From positions 1-64,000 of the forward strand of contig JAQYWR010000002.1 of NCBI GenBank assembly GCA_029379225.1: DNA of 64,000 nucleotides, written 5' to 3'. The notes under the pieces were generated by a model. That model saw only the letters and a list, made by a program, of their open reading frames with translations, made no database searches and was not told where the DNA came from. Positions 1 to 7,424 of this stretch are shown piece by piece; the first letter of the stretch is position 1, and every line of letters begins with the position of its first letter. A program made the position numbers and the translations under genes. This stretch comes from Nostoc sp. S4. GTDB lineage: Bacteria > Cyanobacteriota > Cyanobacteriia > Cyanobacteriales > Nostocaceae.

Positions 1-340
1 TTTGAATTCGAGCAGATAGAGGAATTAAACGTTGGAATTTACCATAGTAAAATTCACTTCTTGTAGCGCCATTGTTTTCGGTTTTAGTTTCAGACTTGCG
101 CTCACCGCTGATGTGAACAGCATCTTCAGTAACTTGAATATCTAGGTCTTTAGCGTCGATTCCTGGCAGTTCTAGCTTTAGATGCAAAGCATCATCAGTT
201 TCTTGTAGTTCAGCAGCCGGAACTTTGATAAGATCTCTGTCAAACCGTGCAGATGGTACTCTGGTATCTCCAAGTAAGCCGTTGATGTGACGTTCTAAAG
301 CGTTCAATTCTTGCCAAGGGTTGTAACGAACTAGTACCAT
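1..340 (-). CDS. Hsp20 small heat-shock protein, partial (3' end outside window)
   Basis: Seen: translating the minus strand from the ATG at 338-340 gives a protein starting MVLVRYNPWQELNALERHIN, then an alpha-crystallin-like stretch with LKLELPGIDAKDLDIQV and VHISGERKS, reaching about residue 113 at the window edge. An A-rich ribosome-binding region (AAAAAGA) precedes the start. Known: class A Hsp20 proteins of cyanobacteria are about 145-150 residues and act as ATP-independent holdases that protect unfolded proteins and membranes in heat and light stress. The C-terminal I-x-I tail and stop lie beyond base 1. The family call is firm; the exact paralogue is not determined. Confidence 0.93.
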   Translation of the reverse strand, partial: MVLVRYNPWQELNALERHINGLLGDTRVPSARFDRDLIKVPAAELQETDDALHLKLELPGIDAKDLDIQVTEDAVHISGERKSETKTENNGATRSEFYYGKFQRLIPLSARIQ

Positions 341-674
341 AATTCTTTTTCAGATTAATTAGCTCTTGTTTAATTGTTTTTGCACTTGATTTAGTGCTTA
401 TGTATTCATAATAAATTATGAAAAAATCATGTAAATTCGGTTGTCATCACCTAATAAAAGGATGATTACCGCACCCTCAAAGGCATGATAAAAGATTACG
501 GTTTACTCTAATTACTCAGTTCGGTAAACCTTAATAATAGCTATTAATACCAATAAGAATTAACTAATTATTCTGCTGTTGAAGGGGATTTGCTTTGACA
601 CTAAACTTTACTTTTCTAACTAAACGGCGGGCGGGTACGCTATCGCACTCATTTATGAGAACACTATTTGTCCT
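341..674. other. Intergenic region between divergent Hsp20 and methyltransferase genes
   Basis: No gene seen. The only clear structure is a short inverted repeat, GCACT-N6-AGTGC at 382-397, about 42 bases upstream of the Hsp20 start, where a regulator could bind. It does not match the CIRCE element of HrcA, whose arms are 9 bases with a 9-base spacer. The rest is AT-rich and should hold promoters for both genes. Confidence 0.4.
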
Positions 675-1562
675 ATGCTGAAGCGGAAAGTAAAAACAAC
701 AGCTATGAAATTTGCACAAAATCTCACCCCCCGCCAAGGCTTACTCAAAGCCTTGACTTTAGCAATCTTTGTATTGGCATCCGTAATGCCCCCAACTCTA
801 GCCAACGAGAGTGAAAAAGCAACATTTAACAGCACAACCACGCTCCAAACCATACTCACCAGCAGTCATCGCTCCGTTGCAAATCGTGACCGAGACAAGT
901 ACCGCCACCCAGCCCAGACCCTTGAATTCTTCGGTCTGCGCCCAAATATGACCGTAGTTGAATTGTGGCCAGGGGGCGGATGGTATACCGAGATATTAGC
1001 CCCATTTCTAGCAGCAAAGGGGCAACTCATAGTTACTAATTTGCCTGAGGCGAGTAAACCCGCTTTGGCTTTCCAAGAAAAACTGGCAGCTAATCCAGAG
1101 GTTTTTGGTAAGGTCAAAGTCGCCCAAATCAATCCCCCAAATGAACTTACCCTAGCCCCAGACAATTCTGTAGACCTAGTTGTTACCTTCCGTAATATTC
1201 ACAACTGGGTCAAAGCTGGCTATGACGAGCAGGTTTATGCGGCGGCTTATAAAGCACTCAAGCCAGGGGGCATCTTAGGGGTAGAAGAACACCGTGGCAA
1301 ACCAGATATTTCTTTACAAGAGAGTATTAAAACTGGCTATATGTCTGAAGATGGGGTAATTGCTGCTGTAGAGAAGGCTGGCTTCAAATTGGTAGGCAAA
1401 TCAGAGATTAATGCCAACCCAAAAGATACCAAGGACTATCCGGGCGGAGTTTGGACACTACCTCCAACCTTGAGCCAGGGTCAAAAGGACAGGCAACGCT
1501 TCCTCACCATTGGAGAGAGCGATCGCATGACCCTCAAGTTTATTAAACCCAAAGCCTCCTAA
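675..1562 (+). CDS. Exported class I SAM-methyltransferase-like protein
   Basis: 295 residues. Seen: a basic N-terminus, a hydrophobic segment (about residues 24-42, ALTLAIFVLASVMPPTLA) ending in a likely signal-peptidase site, then a Rossmann methyltransferase core with motif I VVELWPGGGWYT (near residue 94) and a later DLVVTFRNIHNW. Known: this matches the predicted methyltransferases of the COG4798 type, usually secreted or periplasmic and of unknown substrate. Methylation outside the cytoplasm is unlikely because SAM is absent there, so the fold may have another role. An internal ATG at 705 is an alternative start; neither has a good Shine-Dalgarno. It stands alone, not in an operon. Confidence 0.8.
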   Translation: MLKRKVKTTAMKFAQNLTPRQGLLKALTLAIFVLASVMPPTLANESEKATFNSTTTLQTILTSSHRSVANRDRDKYRHPAQTLEFFGLRPNMTVVELWPGGGWYTEILAPFLAAKGQLIVTNLPEASKPALAFQEKLAANPEVFGKVKVAQINPPNELTLAPDNSVDLVVTFRNIHNWVKAGYDEQVYAAAYKALKPGGILGVEEHRGKPDISLQESIKTGYMSEDGVIAAVEKAGFKLVGKSEINANPKDTKDYPGGVWTLPPTLSQGQKDRQRFLTIGESDRMTLKFIKPKAS

Positions 1563-1982
1563 TTAGATATAGGGTGCGATCGCCCTTTGTTCAGAGCATA
1601 TATCAAAGTTGCGATCGCCCTTTTTCCTCGCTTGAAACTGGAACTAGGGGGCATAGGTGCAGTCCGCCGCAGGCATCGCTCCCTTGCCCTCACCCACAAT
1701 CACATCTATTTCTTTGGCTCGCCAGAGTAAGAGATATAGACTAATTTTTGTAGTGCCAAAAAACTAAAATTTGGCACTACAAATTATAAAAAAACTGAAG
1801 ATGATGACAACTATCAATTTCCTTTTGAGCTTTAGATGCGATATCGTCAACTCGCCAGTACCATCATGTTCACGGTACACCGTGGCGTGATATTCGATGC
1901 TGTTCAAAGTAAGAGCGATCGCCTGTTAGTCGGTTAATGGGTTTTTCTGATCAATGGTTCACCAGCAGAGCGTGGGGAGGAT
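1563..1982. other. Gene-free stretch with HIP1 octamers and a hairpin
   Basis: Holds several HIP1 or HIP1-like sites, a perfect inverted repeat at 1747-1783 (listed separately), and at 1871-1923 a segment that recurs in diverged form at 3306-3352 on the same strand (shared core about CGTGATATT...TTCAA-GT-AGAGCGAT-GCC). No convincing gene was found. Confidence 0.5.
1747..1783. repeat. Perfect 14-bp inverted repeat
   Basis: Arms TTTGTAGTGCCAAA (1747-1760) and TTTGGCACTACAAA (1770-1783) with a 9-base A-rich loop. It lies 185 bases past the methyltransferase stop and is not followed by a clean T-run, so it may be a small palindromic repeat rather than a terminator. Confidence 0.7.
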
Positions 1983-2330
1983 GTGAAGAAAATTCTTAAC
2001 CCCAAAGGTTTGATTAATTTTGAGAACCCACGTATTGTTCTTTGCTCAATGCAGTACCCAGATGATGCAAGAGGGGCAACGATTCAGCATTTTATAGAAC
2101 AAGAATATGATCTATTTATTCAATGGCTAAACCCTGGCTATGATGACCCCAAAAAATATAATGATGACTTTGAATTTATCCCGTATATCCTCGAACAACA
2201 TAATTCCCTCTTGGGCATCAGGGATGGCAAGGTAGATCGTACATCCCGCGTTAATGAAATACAAGACTTTATCCGTGGGTGGGCTAGTGCCAGAGGTTTA
2301 CTAAATGTAGACCAACCAATTTGCCTTTAA
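1983..2330 (+). CDS. Hypothetical protein
   Basis: 115 residues, not recognised. The start chosen is GTG at 1983, with GGGGAGG just upstream. The frame stays open back to a stop at 1935, adding residues such as VFLINGSPAERGEDV, so an older, longer gene may have lost its 5' end. The protein is acidic and soluble, with no signal peptide or membrane segment; it has many aromatic and Asp residues (QWLNPGYDDPKKYNDDFEF). It ends 214 bases before xisI on the same strand. No function can be given. Confidence 0.5.
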   Translation: MKKILNPKGLINFENPRIVLCSMQYPDDARGATIQHFIEQEYDLFIQWLNPGYDDPKKYNDDFEFIPYILEQHNSLLGIRDGKVDRTSRVNEIQDFIRGWASARGLLNVDQPICL

Positions 2331-2379
2331 GGAGAATTCAACTTAAATTCGTAAATTTACAAGTGTATGTATTAAGTGT

Positions 2380-2526
2380 CTAATTCTCAAACTCATAAAG
2401 GGACATTGATTCTGGTAAATAGTGAGTAACAATTGATTCTTGGCGAGTAGCATCAAAAAATAATTCCTGTTGAAAGAAGTCTCCTTCATATTCACTTCTT
2501 AAGGCTTCTGCTGTACGATCAATCAA
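2380..2526 (-). CDS. Short minus-strand reading frame, possible gene remnant
   Basis: A 48-codon frame in the gap between the 1983 gene and xisI. It reads LIDRTAEALRSEYEGDFFQQ and ends YLPESMSLYEFEN, with a strongly acidic, protein-like composition. The only start is a TTG (2524-2526) without a ribosome-binding site, and the frame stays open a little further upstream. I do not recognise it. It could be the 3' end of a lost gene or chance. Confidence 0.3.
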   Translation of the reverse strand: MIDRTAEALRSEYEGDFFQQELFFDATRQESIVTHYLPESMSLYEFEN

Positions 2527-2544
2527 CGATGCGGAGATTGTGCA

Positions 2545-2880
2545 ATGGATAAATTAGCCAAGTATCGCGAGTGCGTGCAAAGTTTATTAACTCGTTATGC
2601 TAACGAATATGTCGCTCTTGGTGAAGTGGAAGTCCAGCTAATTTTTGATGAAAAGCGCGACCATTATCAGTGGATGAATGTGGGATGTTCAGGTTTAAAG
2701 CGTGTTTATCGCTGTATCATTCATTTTGATATTAAAGATGAAAAAATCTGGCTTCAACAAAATTTAACTGACCAAAATCCGGCTGAGGAGTTGGTAGAAA
2801 TGGGTGTACCACGAGAAGATATTGTTTTGGGTTTGCAACCTGCTTATAAACGGCAGTATACAGATTATGGTGTGGCTTAG
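2545..2880 (+). CDS. xisI: XisI-family protein (fdxN element excision controlling factor)
   Basis: 111 residues. Seen: MDKLAKYRECVQSLLTRYAN at the N-terminus, the central YQWMNVGCSG and the C-terminal LQPAYKRQYTDYGVA are typical of XisI. A GGAG lies before the ATG. Known: XisH and XisI were defined as factors needed with the recombinase XisF to excise the fdxN element in Anabaena heterocysts. Paralogues are abundant in filamentous cyanobacteria, usually as xisH-xisI pairs, and most are not tied to an excision element. Odd: no xisH lies upstream here, and no xisF or fdxN element is visible, so this copy is an orphan. Family call firm, role unknown. Confidence 0.88.
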   Translation: MDKLAKYRECVQSLLTRYANEYVALGEVEVQLIFDEKRDHYQWMNVGCSGLKRVYRCIIHFDIKDEKIWLQQNLTDQNPAEELVEMGVPREDIVLGLQPAYKRQYTDYGVA

Positions 2881-2947
2881 ATTGGTGATATTTTTGAAAA
2901 CATCCTCTAAGGTGAAATAAATTGCCTGGAAATAATAGGGTGAAAAT

Positions 2948-3112
2948 ATGACGCTAGCTGAATTATTACCTGCTGTCCGATAACTTTCTCAAGTTGAGAA
3001 ACTGAAGCTAATCCGCATCTTGACAGAAGATTTAGAAAAGAGTGAAGACATTACACTGCTACAGCCTTTTAATACCTACAGCGATCGCTCAGTCAGCGAT
3101 AAATCGGGATAG
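2948..3112 (+). pseudogene. Broken antitoxin-like small gene with in-frame stop
   Basis: From ATG 2948 the frame reads MTLAELLPAVR, a TAA stop at 2981-2983, then LSQVEKLKLIRILTEDLEKS and on to a stop at 3110-3112. Known: cyanobacteria carry many small antitoxin-like genes starting with this AELLPAV-x-L pattern, in which the codon at the stop is commonly Gln; CAA to TAA is one base. The C-terminus does not match the usual family ending either, so both the stop and the tail point to decay. No toxin gene follows. Confidence 0.6.
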
Positions 3113-3637
3113 CTAACAATTAGTAAAATCGCCAATAATTCCCGCACCTAGTCAGTTGGCATGATGGGGTCGATGTCCCAGAGGAATCGGTCGCAATCTG
3201 AGTCAATCAACGGCGAGGGGCGATCGCTAAATAATTACTCAAAGTTGCCGATAAAAACGGATTAAATTCCTGCTGAAAATAAAGACAATTGTCCACTTTC
3301 AGCTCCACGATATACCGTGATATTAAGTACTCTTCAAGGTGAGAGCGATTGCCACAAGATAAATTCCCGAAACGGGAAAAACTCTTGGGGTGGAAACGAT
3401 GCTGGTTATGAGAGTAAGTGCTGCACAAAGCAACAAACTAACTAGCGTCACAATCATTAGCCAAAAAGTAACTTTTGGTAAACCCAATTTGCGATCGCCG
3501 TCCTCATAGACTCATGCAATTATCCCAGCGTTAATATACGTTTAAGTGCTTGAGATATTACTCAAAAACAATGAACTGGAAATGCTTAAAAATTCAAAGA
3601 ATAATTCCCCATTTGAACATTGCAAGATAAACATCTC
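3113..3637. other. Gene-free decayed stretch
   Basis: No convincing gene on either strand. It contains the diverged copy (3306-3352) of the segment at 1871-1923, several HIP1 or near-HIP1 sites, and AT-rich sequence towards the 3638 gene. Confidence 0.45.
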
Positions 3638-4087
3638 TTACTTTGACGAATTACTCAACATTGTAATTAACCGTTTAATCTGCCCAACTCGCTTGCGTCG
3701 GTCGTAGCGGCGCTTGGCTTCTGTAGTGATTTTTTCAACAAGCGCGTTATCGGCACTAGCAATAGCCCAGGCTGCTTCTAGAAAAACCTCAACTGTAATT
3801 CCCCTGTCTTTACAAAATCGTGTTAATTCTTGGTCGAGGTCTTTTTCCAAAACGATCGCTGAATGTCGTCTGGTTTCGGGATATTTTTCAAGTTCCGCTG
3901 TAAGTTCGGATATTGTGTCTGCTGGTGTAGCAGTTGGGTTAGGAAGTTCGGTAACTGGGCTGGGTTCTTGTGGTGAGTTTTGTTCTTCTGCTTGGGGTTG
4001 TACTTTCGGAACGAGTGCATCCTGGCGTGGTTCAACTGTTGAGCGATTGCGTTTATTGCGTAGTTGATTGAGTACGTTATCTGACAT
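3638..4087 (-). CDS. Probable ribbon-helix-helix DNA-binding partner of ParA-like protein
   Basis: 149 residues. Seen: a disordered, Pro/Glu/Gln-rich N-terminal half (to about residue 70), then RRHSAIVLEKDLDQELTRFC followed by two helices, consistent with a ribbon-helix-helix fold, and a basic tail (EAKRRYDRRKRVGQIKR). It starts 2 bases after the stop of the ParA-like gene, so the two are cotranscribed. Known: type Ib partition and related systems pair a ParA ATPase with a small RHH centromere-binding protein encoded just downstream. I infer that role here, including autoregulation at sites upstream of the ATPase gene. No ParB HTH domain is present. Confidence 0.6.
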   Translation of the reverse strand: MSDNVLNQLRNKRNRSTVEPRQDALVPKVQPQAEEQNSPQEPSPVTELPNPTATPADTISELTAELEKYPETRRHSAIVLEKDLDQELTRFCKDRGITVEVFLEAAWAIASADNALVEKITTEAKRRYDRRKRVGQIKRLITMLSNSSK

Positions 4088-4089
4088 TT

Positions 4090-4869
4090 TTATTTACTCC
4101 CAACAGAAGTGCGAATTTTCTCAATTAAAATTTCAAATGGATATTCCAAGTCGGTATATCCCAACTCACTCAAAGTTGTACGTTTGTTGATGGCTTGTTT
4201 ATAACGTTCTGATTCGCGGATTGAGGGTATAACTAACTCCTCGCCTACTTCGTCACGCATTCCATCTACAGCTGCCCGACTTTCTTGGGCTTGAGTGTTA
4301 CCAAACCAGCGATCGCGGAATGGTAAAACACCTAATACTTGGGCATTCGTTGCGCCGACATCTCGCAAGCCGCTTAGTAAGTCCAGCGTCCGCACCAGCG
4401 AACCGTAACCTTTGACTGATGCTTCGGCGGGGATAATTAAAAAATCTGCTGCGCCGATGACTGTCAAACAAATTTGCGATCGCTGGGGTGGGGCATCAAT
4501 TATGCACACTTTAAATATTTTGCTGACGGCTTCTAATCGTCGCTTGAGTAAGGTTGCACCAACTCCACTGTTAGATAAATAATCTTGTACGGTATCGAGT
4601 TGGTCGTCAGCAGGGATTAAAAATAAATTATCATTGTCTTGTGTTGGGTAAATGCAGTCTTCTGGTGCGACTGTTTTTTTGAGAAATTCCAATAGGGTTG
4701 GTTGGTTGGGTTCTAACTCGAAACCCAGATAAGTGGTGAGATTATGTTGGGGGTCGGAGTCTAGCATCAAGGTGGGCAAGCCCTGGCGCGATAGTAGCCG
4801 ACCAAGAAACAGGCATGTTGTCGTCTTGCCCTGACCGCCACTCAAGGAGCTTACGGTAATCGTCAACAT
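4090..4869 (-). CDS. ParA/MinD-family ATPase with altered signature lysine
   Basis: 259 residues. Seen: N-terminal P-loop LSGGQGKTTT (residues 9-18), DSDPQHNLT switch I region, and VCIIDAPPQ switch II, all in ParA order. Odd: the ParA deviant Walker A motif is KGGxGKT; here the first (signature) Lys is Ser, giving SGGQGKT. That Lys contacts the partner's ATP and stimulates hydrolysis in characterised ParA/MinD proteins, so nucleotide cycling may differ. The downstream partner is a probable RHH protein. The region around is full of mobile-element debris, so a plasmid or integrated-element partition origin is plausible. Confidence 0.85.
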   Translation of the reverse strand: MLTITVSSLSGGQGKTTTCLFLGRLLSRQGLPTLMLDSDPQHNLTTYLGFELEPNQPTLLEFLKKTVAPEDCIYPTQDNDNLFLIPADDQLDTVQDYLSNSGVGATLLKRRLEAVSKIFKVCIIDAPPQRSQICLTVIGAADFLIIPAEASVKGYGSLVRTLDLLSGLRDVGATNAQVLGVLPFRDRWFGNTQAQESRAAVDGMRDEVGEELVIPSIRESERYKQAINKRTTLSELGYTDLEYPFEILIEKIRTSVGSK

Positions 4870-4947
4870 ATATTTTTAGTAATTTATTAAATTAGCCAAT
4901 TAACTTAAACTCATTTTATTAATTTGTCAATTAATAAATTTAGTTAA

Positions 4948-4997
4948 TTAGCTTTTTAAACTTTTGTAAAATTAGCTTTTTGTTATTCTAGCTTTTT
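4948..4997. repeat. Three TTAGCTTTTT iterons upstream of parA-like gene
   Basis: Direct repeats TTAGCTTTTT at 4948-4957, TTAGCTTTTT at 4972-4981 and CTAGCTTTTT at 4988-4997, 79 or more bases upstream of the ATPase start, in a very AT-rich tract with further TTAATTAGC-like words. Inferred to be binding sites (centromere and operator) for the RHH partner. Confidence 0.5.
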
Positions 4998-5140
4998 AGA
5001 AGTTCGGCAGCAATTTAGAGACATTCCCCTATTTAGGGTGAAATACTTGCTCTGGCTGCTTTTCAGTGATAAGTAGTGGTGTCACGCTTTGGTTAGAGAG
5101 GATGATTTATTGACTTGGCTGAGTCGCCAGCTTGTCCTCA

Positions 5141-5323
5141 CTACTCGAACCCCAGTTCTAGCTGCACCGATTCTTCTTGCGGTTGTGTTTTTTTGGTGCG
5201 TCGTGCGCTGGTTTTGGTGGTGGATTTTTTTACTGTTTTGGTTTGGAGTTTGGCGCGTTCTGCGCGGATGCGTTCTAGCAGGATGGATGCAGGTTCGTCG
5301 TTGGGGTCTTGGGGTACGAGTTC
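5141..5323 (-). pseudogene. 3' fragment of hsdS (type I restriction specificity subunit)
   Basis: The minus-strand frame gives 60 residues starting ELVPQDPNDEPASILLERIR, then AERAKLQTK, a Lys/Thr-rich linker and an ending VQLELGFE. Known: ELVPQDPNDEPA-LLERI-AER is a familiar C-terminal end of HsdS proteins, normally after a long target-recognition region and ...KAFRG. Here the homology stops exactly where a TGTCC... sequence begins on the other strand (5324), so everything upstream of the last 60 codons is missing. A readable frame continues to an ATG at 5401, but that part is transposon-end sequence. No hsdM or hsdR is nearby. Confidence 0.75.
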
Positions 5324-5479
5324 TGTCCTTTGAATCATAATTTGGGAAAAATTTTGAACCATAAATCGAAAAAGAGTTAACGTAATTTCGGGCTTTCTCA
5401 CTAATCACAGCATAAAACTTTGAATCAAATCATGAGAGAGAGTTGAAATTCTGAAGCATAATTAGAAAATGAGTTGAAA
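5324..5479 (+). repeat. Putative Tn7/Tn5053-like transposon end with four repeats
   Basis: Begins TGTCC at 5324, directly where hsdS homology ends. Four imperfect 27-bp direct repeats follow, at 5332-5358, 5356-5382, 5422-5448 and 5453-5479, with consensus about GAAnCATAATTnGAAAAAG plus AGTTGAAA. Tn7/Tn5053-type transposons start with TGT and carry multiple binding sites for a DDE transposase (TnsB/TniA) at their ends. The neighbouring gene is a TniB/TnsC relic, which fits. Confidence 0.55.
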
Positions 5480-5540
5480 AAACACAATTGAATGAAACTT
5501 GCACAAAAAATCTCTGAAAAAATTGCGCTAACTTAAACTT

Positions 5541-6644
5541 TTGGGAGAACCATTCTATGAGCGGCGGATGCTGATCGATATTGATGCGGAGCAGACCTGG
5601 GAGAAAAAAGGACGCTCCCGGACTAAAACAGCACAGTTTAATGATTCGCCTGAACTGCGTCACGCATTAGAAGAGGTAATGACCAAACGTGGTGTACGAG
5701 CAGTGATTTTGGATGAAGCACAGCACTTAATGAAGATTGGGACTGGTGCTAGTGCTGGTAAGCTTTTAGACCAGTTAGACTGGATTAAGTCCATGACCAA
5801 TGTTACGGGTGTGCTACACATTCTGATTGGGACTTACGAACTGCTCAATTTTCGCAATTTAAGTGGTCAAGCATCCCGGCGGGGACTGGATATCCATTTT
5901 CCGCGTTATTTGTATCAGAATGAACTTGACCGCCAAGACTTTCAATCCGCATTATTGGCACTCCTGATGCAAATACCTATGAATGTGGATGTTCCGCAAC
6001 TAATGCAGCATTGGCTTTACTTCTATGAACGTTCCATTGGTTGTGTTGGGGTACTTAAGGACTGGCTTATACGGACTGTGGCGGCGGCATTGCATGATGG
6101 ACACGATACTCTGAGTTTAGAACAATTTCATGAACATACGCTCTCTCTTGCCCAATGTGAACGCATGGCGCTGGATACTACTGAGGGTGAACAAAAACTT
6201 AGTTACATGGAAAGTCGTCGTGAACATTTGTGGCATTTGCTACAGATGGGAATGGGTTCTACATCTGTGCCAAAAACTGCGGTGGATTTATCAAAGGGCG
6301 CAGCAGATGTGGTTGCATCGCCCTCGAAATCTGACAAACCACCATCCCCAACAAAGCGGACTCGTAAAAAGCCCGTTAGTTCTACGGCCGATGAAACGGC
6401 TTCCACAACACCAGATGAAATTCCTATCGAGCCAGCCCCCAAGAAAAAACAAACTCGCAAGAAGACAAAACCAGCTGATTCTTCAATTAGCGAGACACCA
6501 CTAGAAACAAATATTACCGCCAGTCACACGGTAGAAAAGAAGACGATTGATGATGAAGCCGCAACTCAACAGGAAACGCCTAAAAAGTCTTCCCAACGTG
6601 TTGGGCAACGCAAACCCAAACGAGATACTGTAGGACTTCAGTGA
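5541..6644 (+). pseudogene. 5'-truncated TniB/TnsC-like transposition AAA+ ATPase
   Basis: Frame open from just after a stop at 5529; first start TTG 5541 or ATG 5568. Seen: LGEPFYERRMLIDID, DSPELRHALE, Walker B VILDEAQHLMK, sensor-1-like LIGTYELLNFRNLSGQASRR, DIHFPRY and ERSIGCVGVLKDWL, in the order found in TniB/TnsC proteins of cyanobacterial Tn7-like and CAST transposons. Missing: the whole N-terminus with the Walker A P-loop, so it cannot be a working ATPase. The last 120 or so residues are a Lys/Pro/Thr-rich tail (KRTRKKP, KKKQTRKKTK). In such elements tniA/tnsB lies between the end and tniB; both it and the tniB 5' part seem deleted. Confidence 0.75.
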
Positions 6645-6734
6645 ACATCAAAAAATTCAGTAGTAAACAGTTTTTATCAAGGGTATCAGTTTTTCAATAA
6701 AGTTCGTATCAGTATTCAAGGAAATTATTAATTA

Positions 6735-6793
6735 ATGAGTTTATCTACTTTACCTATAGAATTTGAATTAACAGCCGCAAAAATCCCATCATA
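6735..6793 (+). pseudogene. Interrupted 5' end of an unknown gene at the IS630 insertion
   Basis: After an AAGGA motif, an ATG at 6735 begins MSLSTLPIEFELTAAKIPS and runs into the left end of the IS630 element at 6794. It follows the TniB relic on the same strand, where transposons of this type carry tniQ or cargo. If the IS is removed at its TA site the frame continues about 26 codons to a stop, with no family match that I recognise. Likely a broken gene, but chance is possible. Confidence 0.3.
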
Positions 6794-6817
6794 TCATGTC
6801 CGGGTAATTAGTTACGA

Positions 6818-7424
6818 TTAAGCTCCAATCTGAAACCACCAATGAAAACCCGTTAACCCGCGAATAAAATCTTGCTGTTGAAGTAAAGATTGACAGCGAT
6901 GAAATAAGACATTCTCTAAGTCATGGAGTGTATTAAAAGATTGATTAGCAATTGGTTCGTCCACTAGAGTCCACAGCCTTTGTGCGGGCTGTAATTCAGG
7001 TGAGTGAGATGGCAAAAATGTTAAATGTAGCCCTTCGGGAATCTCTAAATTCTTGCTGGTATGCCACCCAGCGCGGTCAATGGCTAAAAGAATGTGTTTA
7101 TTCGCACCCAAGCCAAATTCACGAGCAAAATCAGCCAAAACTTGATTAAACAATTTTGTGTTGACGTAAGGAAGAATCCACCAATAACTTTCTCCGGTTT
7201 GAGGATGTACAAAAGCATACAGCCATAACCATTTAAACCGCCAATTGACATCAGCGATGGGTGTTTCTCCTTCGGGTACATAAACTCTTCGCAAAATAGG
7301 TTTGAGTCCTAGACGGTGTTCATCTTCACCGGAGGCGGAGCGTCTCCGGCTCCGCACCACAACTGAACTTCTGCATCCGCATAGGTAGTTTGGATTTGTT
7401 CTACTTCTGTTGCAAGTTTTTTTT
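6818..7424 (-). pseudogene. IS630 transposase, C-terminal DDE part, frameshifted
   Basis: From the A-run at 7417-7424 the -1 frame reads ...TTYADAEVQLWC, then enters the 26-bp insertion (7328-7353) and soon stops. Family-like sequence resumes in a third frame as EDEHRLGLKPILRRVYVP, with the DDE residues in EDEHR, LLAIDRAGWH and SPELQPAQRLW, and ends in FHWWFQIGA. Removing the 26 bases would join LWC directly to EDEHRLGLK. The DDE half is otherwise intact, so the palindrome insertion looks like the inactivating event. Confidence 0.8.
7328..7353. repeat. 26-bp palindromic repeat inserted in transposase gene
   Basis: Plus-strand core GGAGGCGGAGCGTCTCCGGC; reverse complement contains GGAGCCGGAGACGCTC, found again at 43448-43463. 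Self-complementary (CCGGAG...CTCCGG). Its length, not a multiple of three, breaks the transposase frame. Confidence 0.7.

Noticed and set aside
3207-3428. 73-codon minus-strand frame
   Set aside because: Covers a decayed, repeat-like stretch; no start signal and no family-like residues.
5082-5408. Other long frames over the hsdS fragment (108-codon minus, 83- and 72-codon plus)
   Set aside because: Shadows of the HsdS-coding frame; only the 5141-5323 frame carries the family motif.
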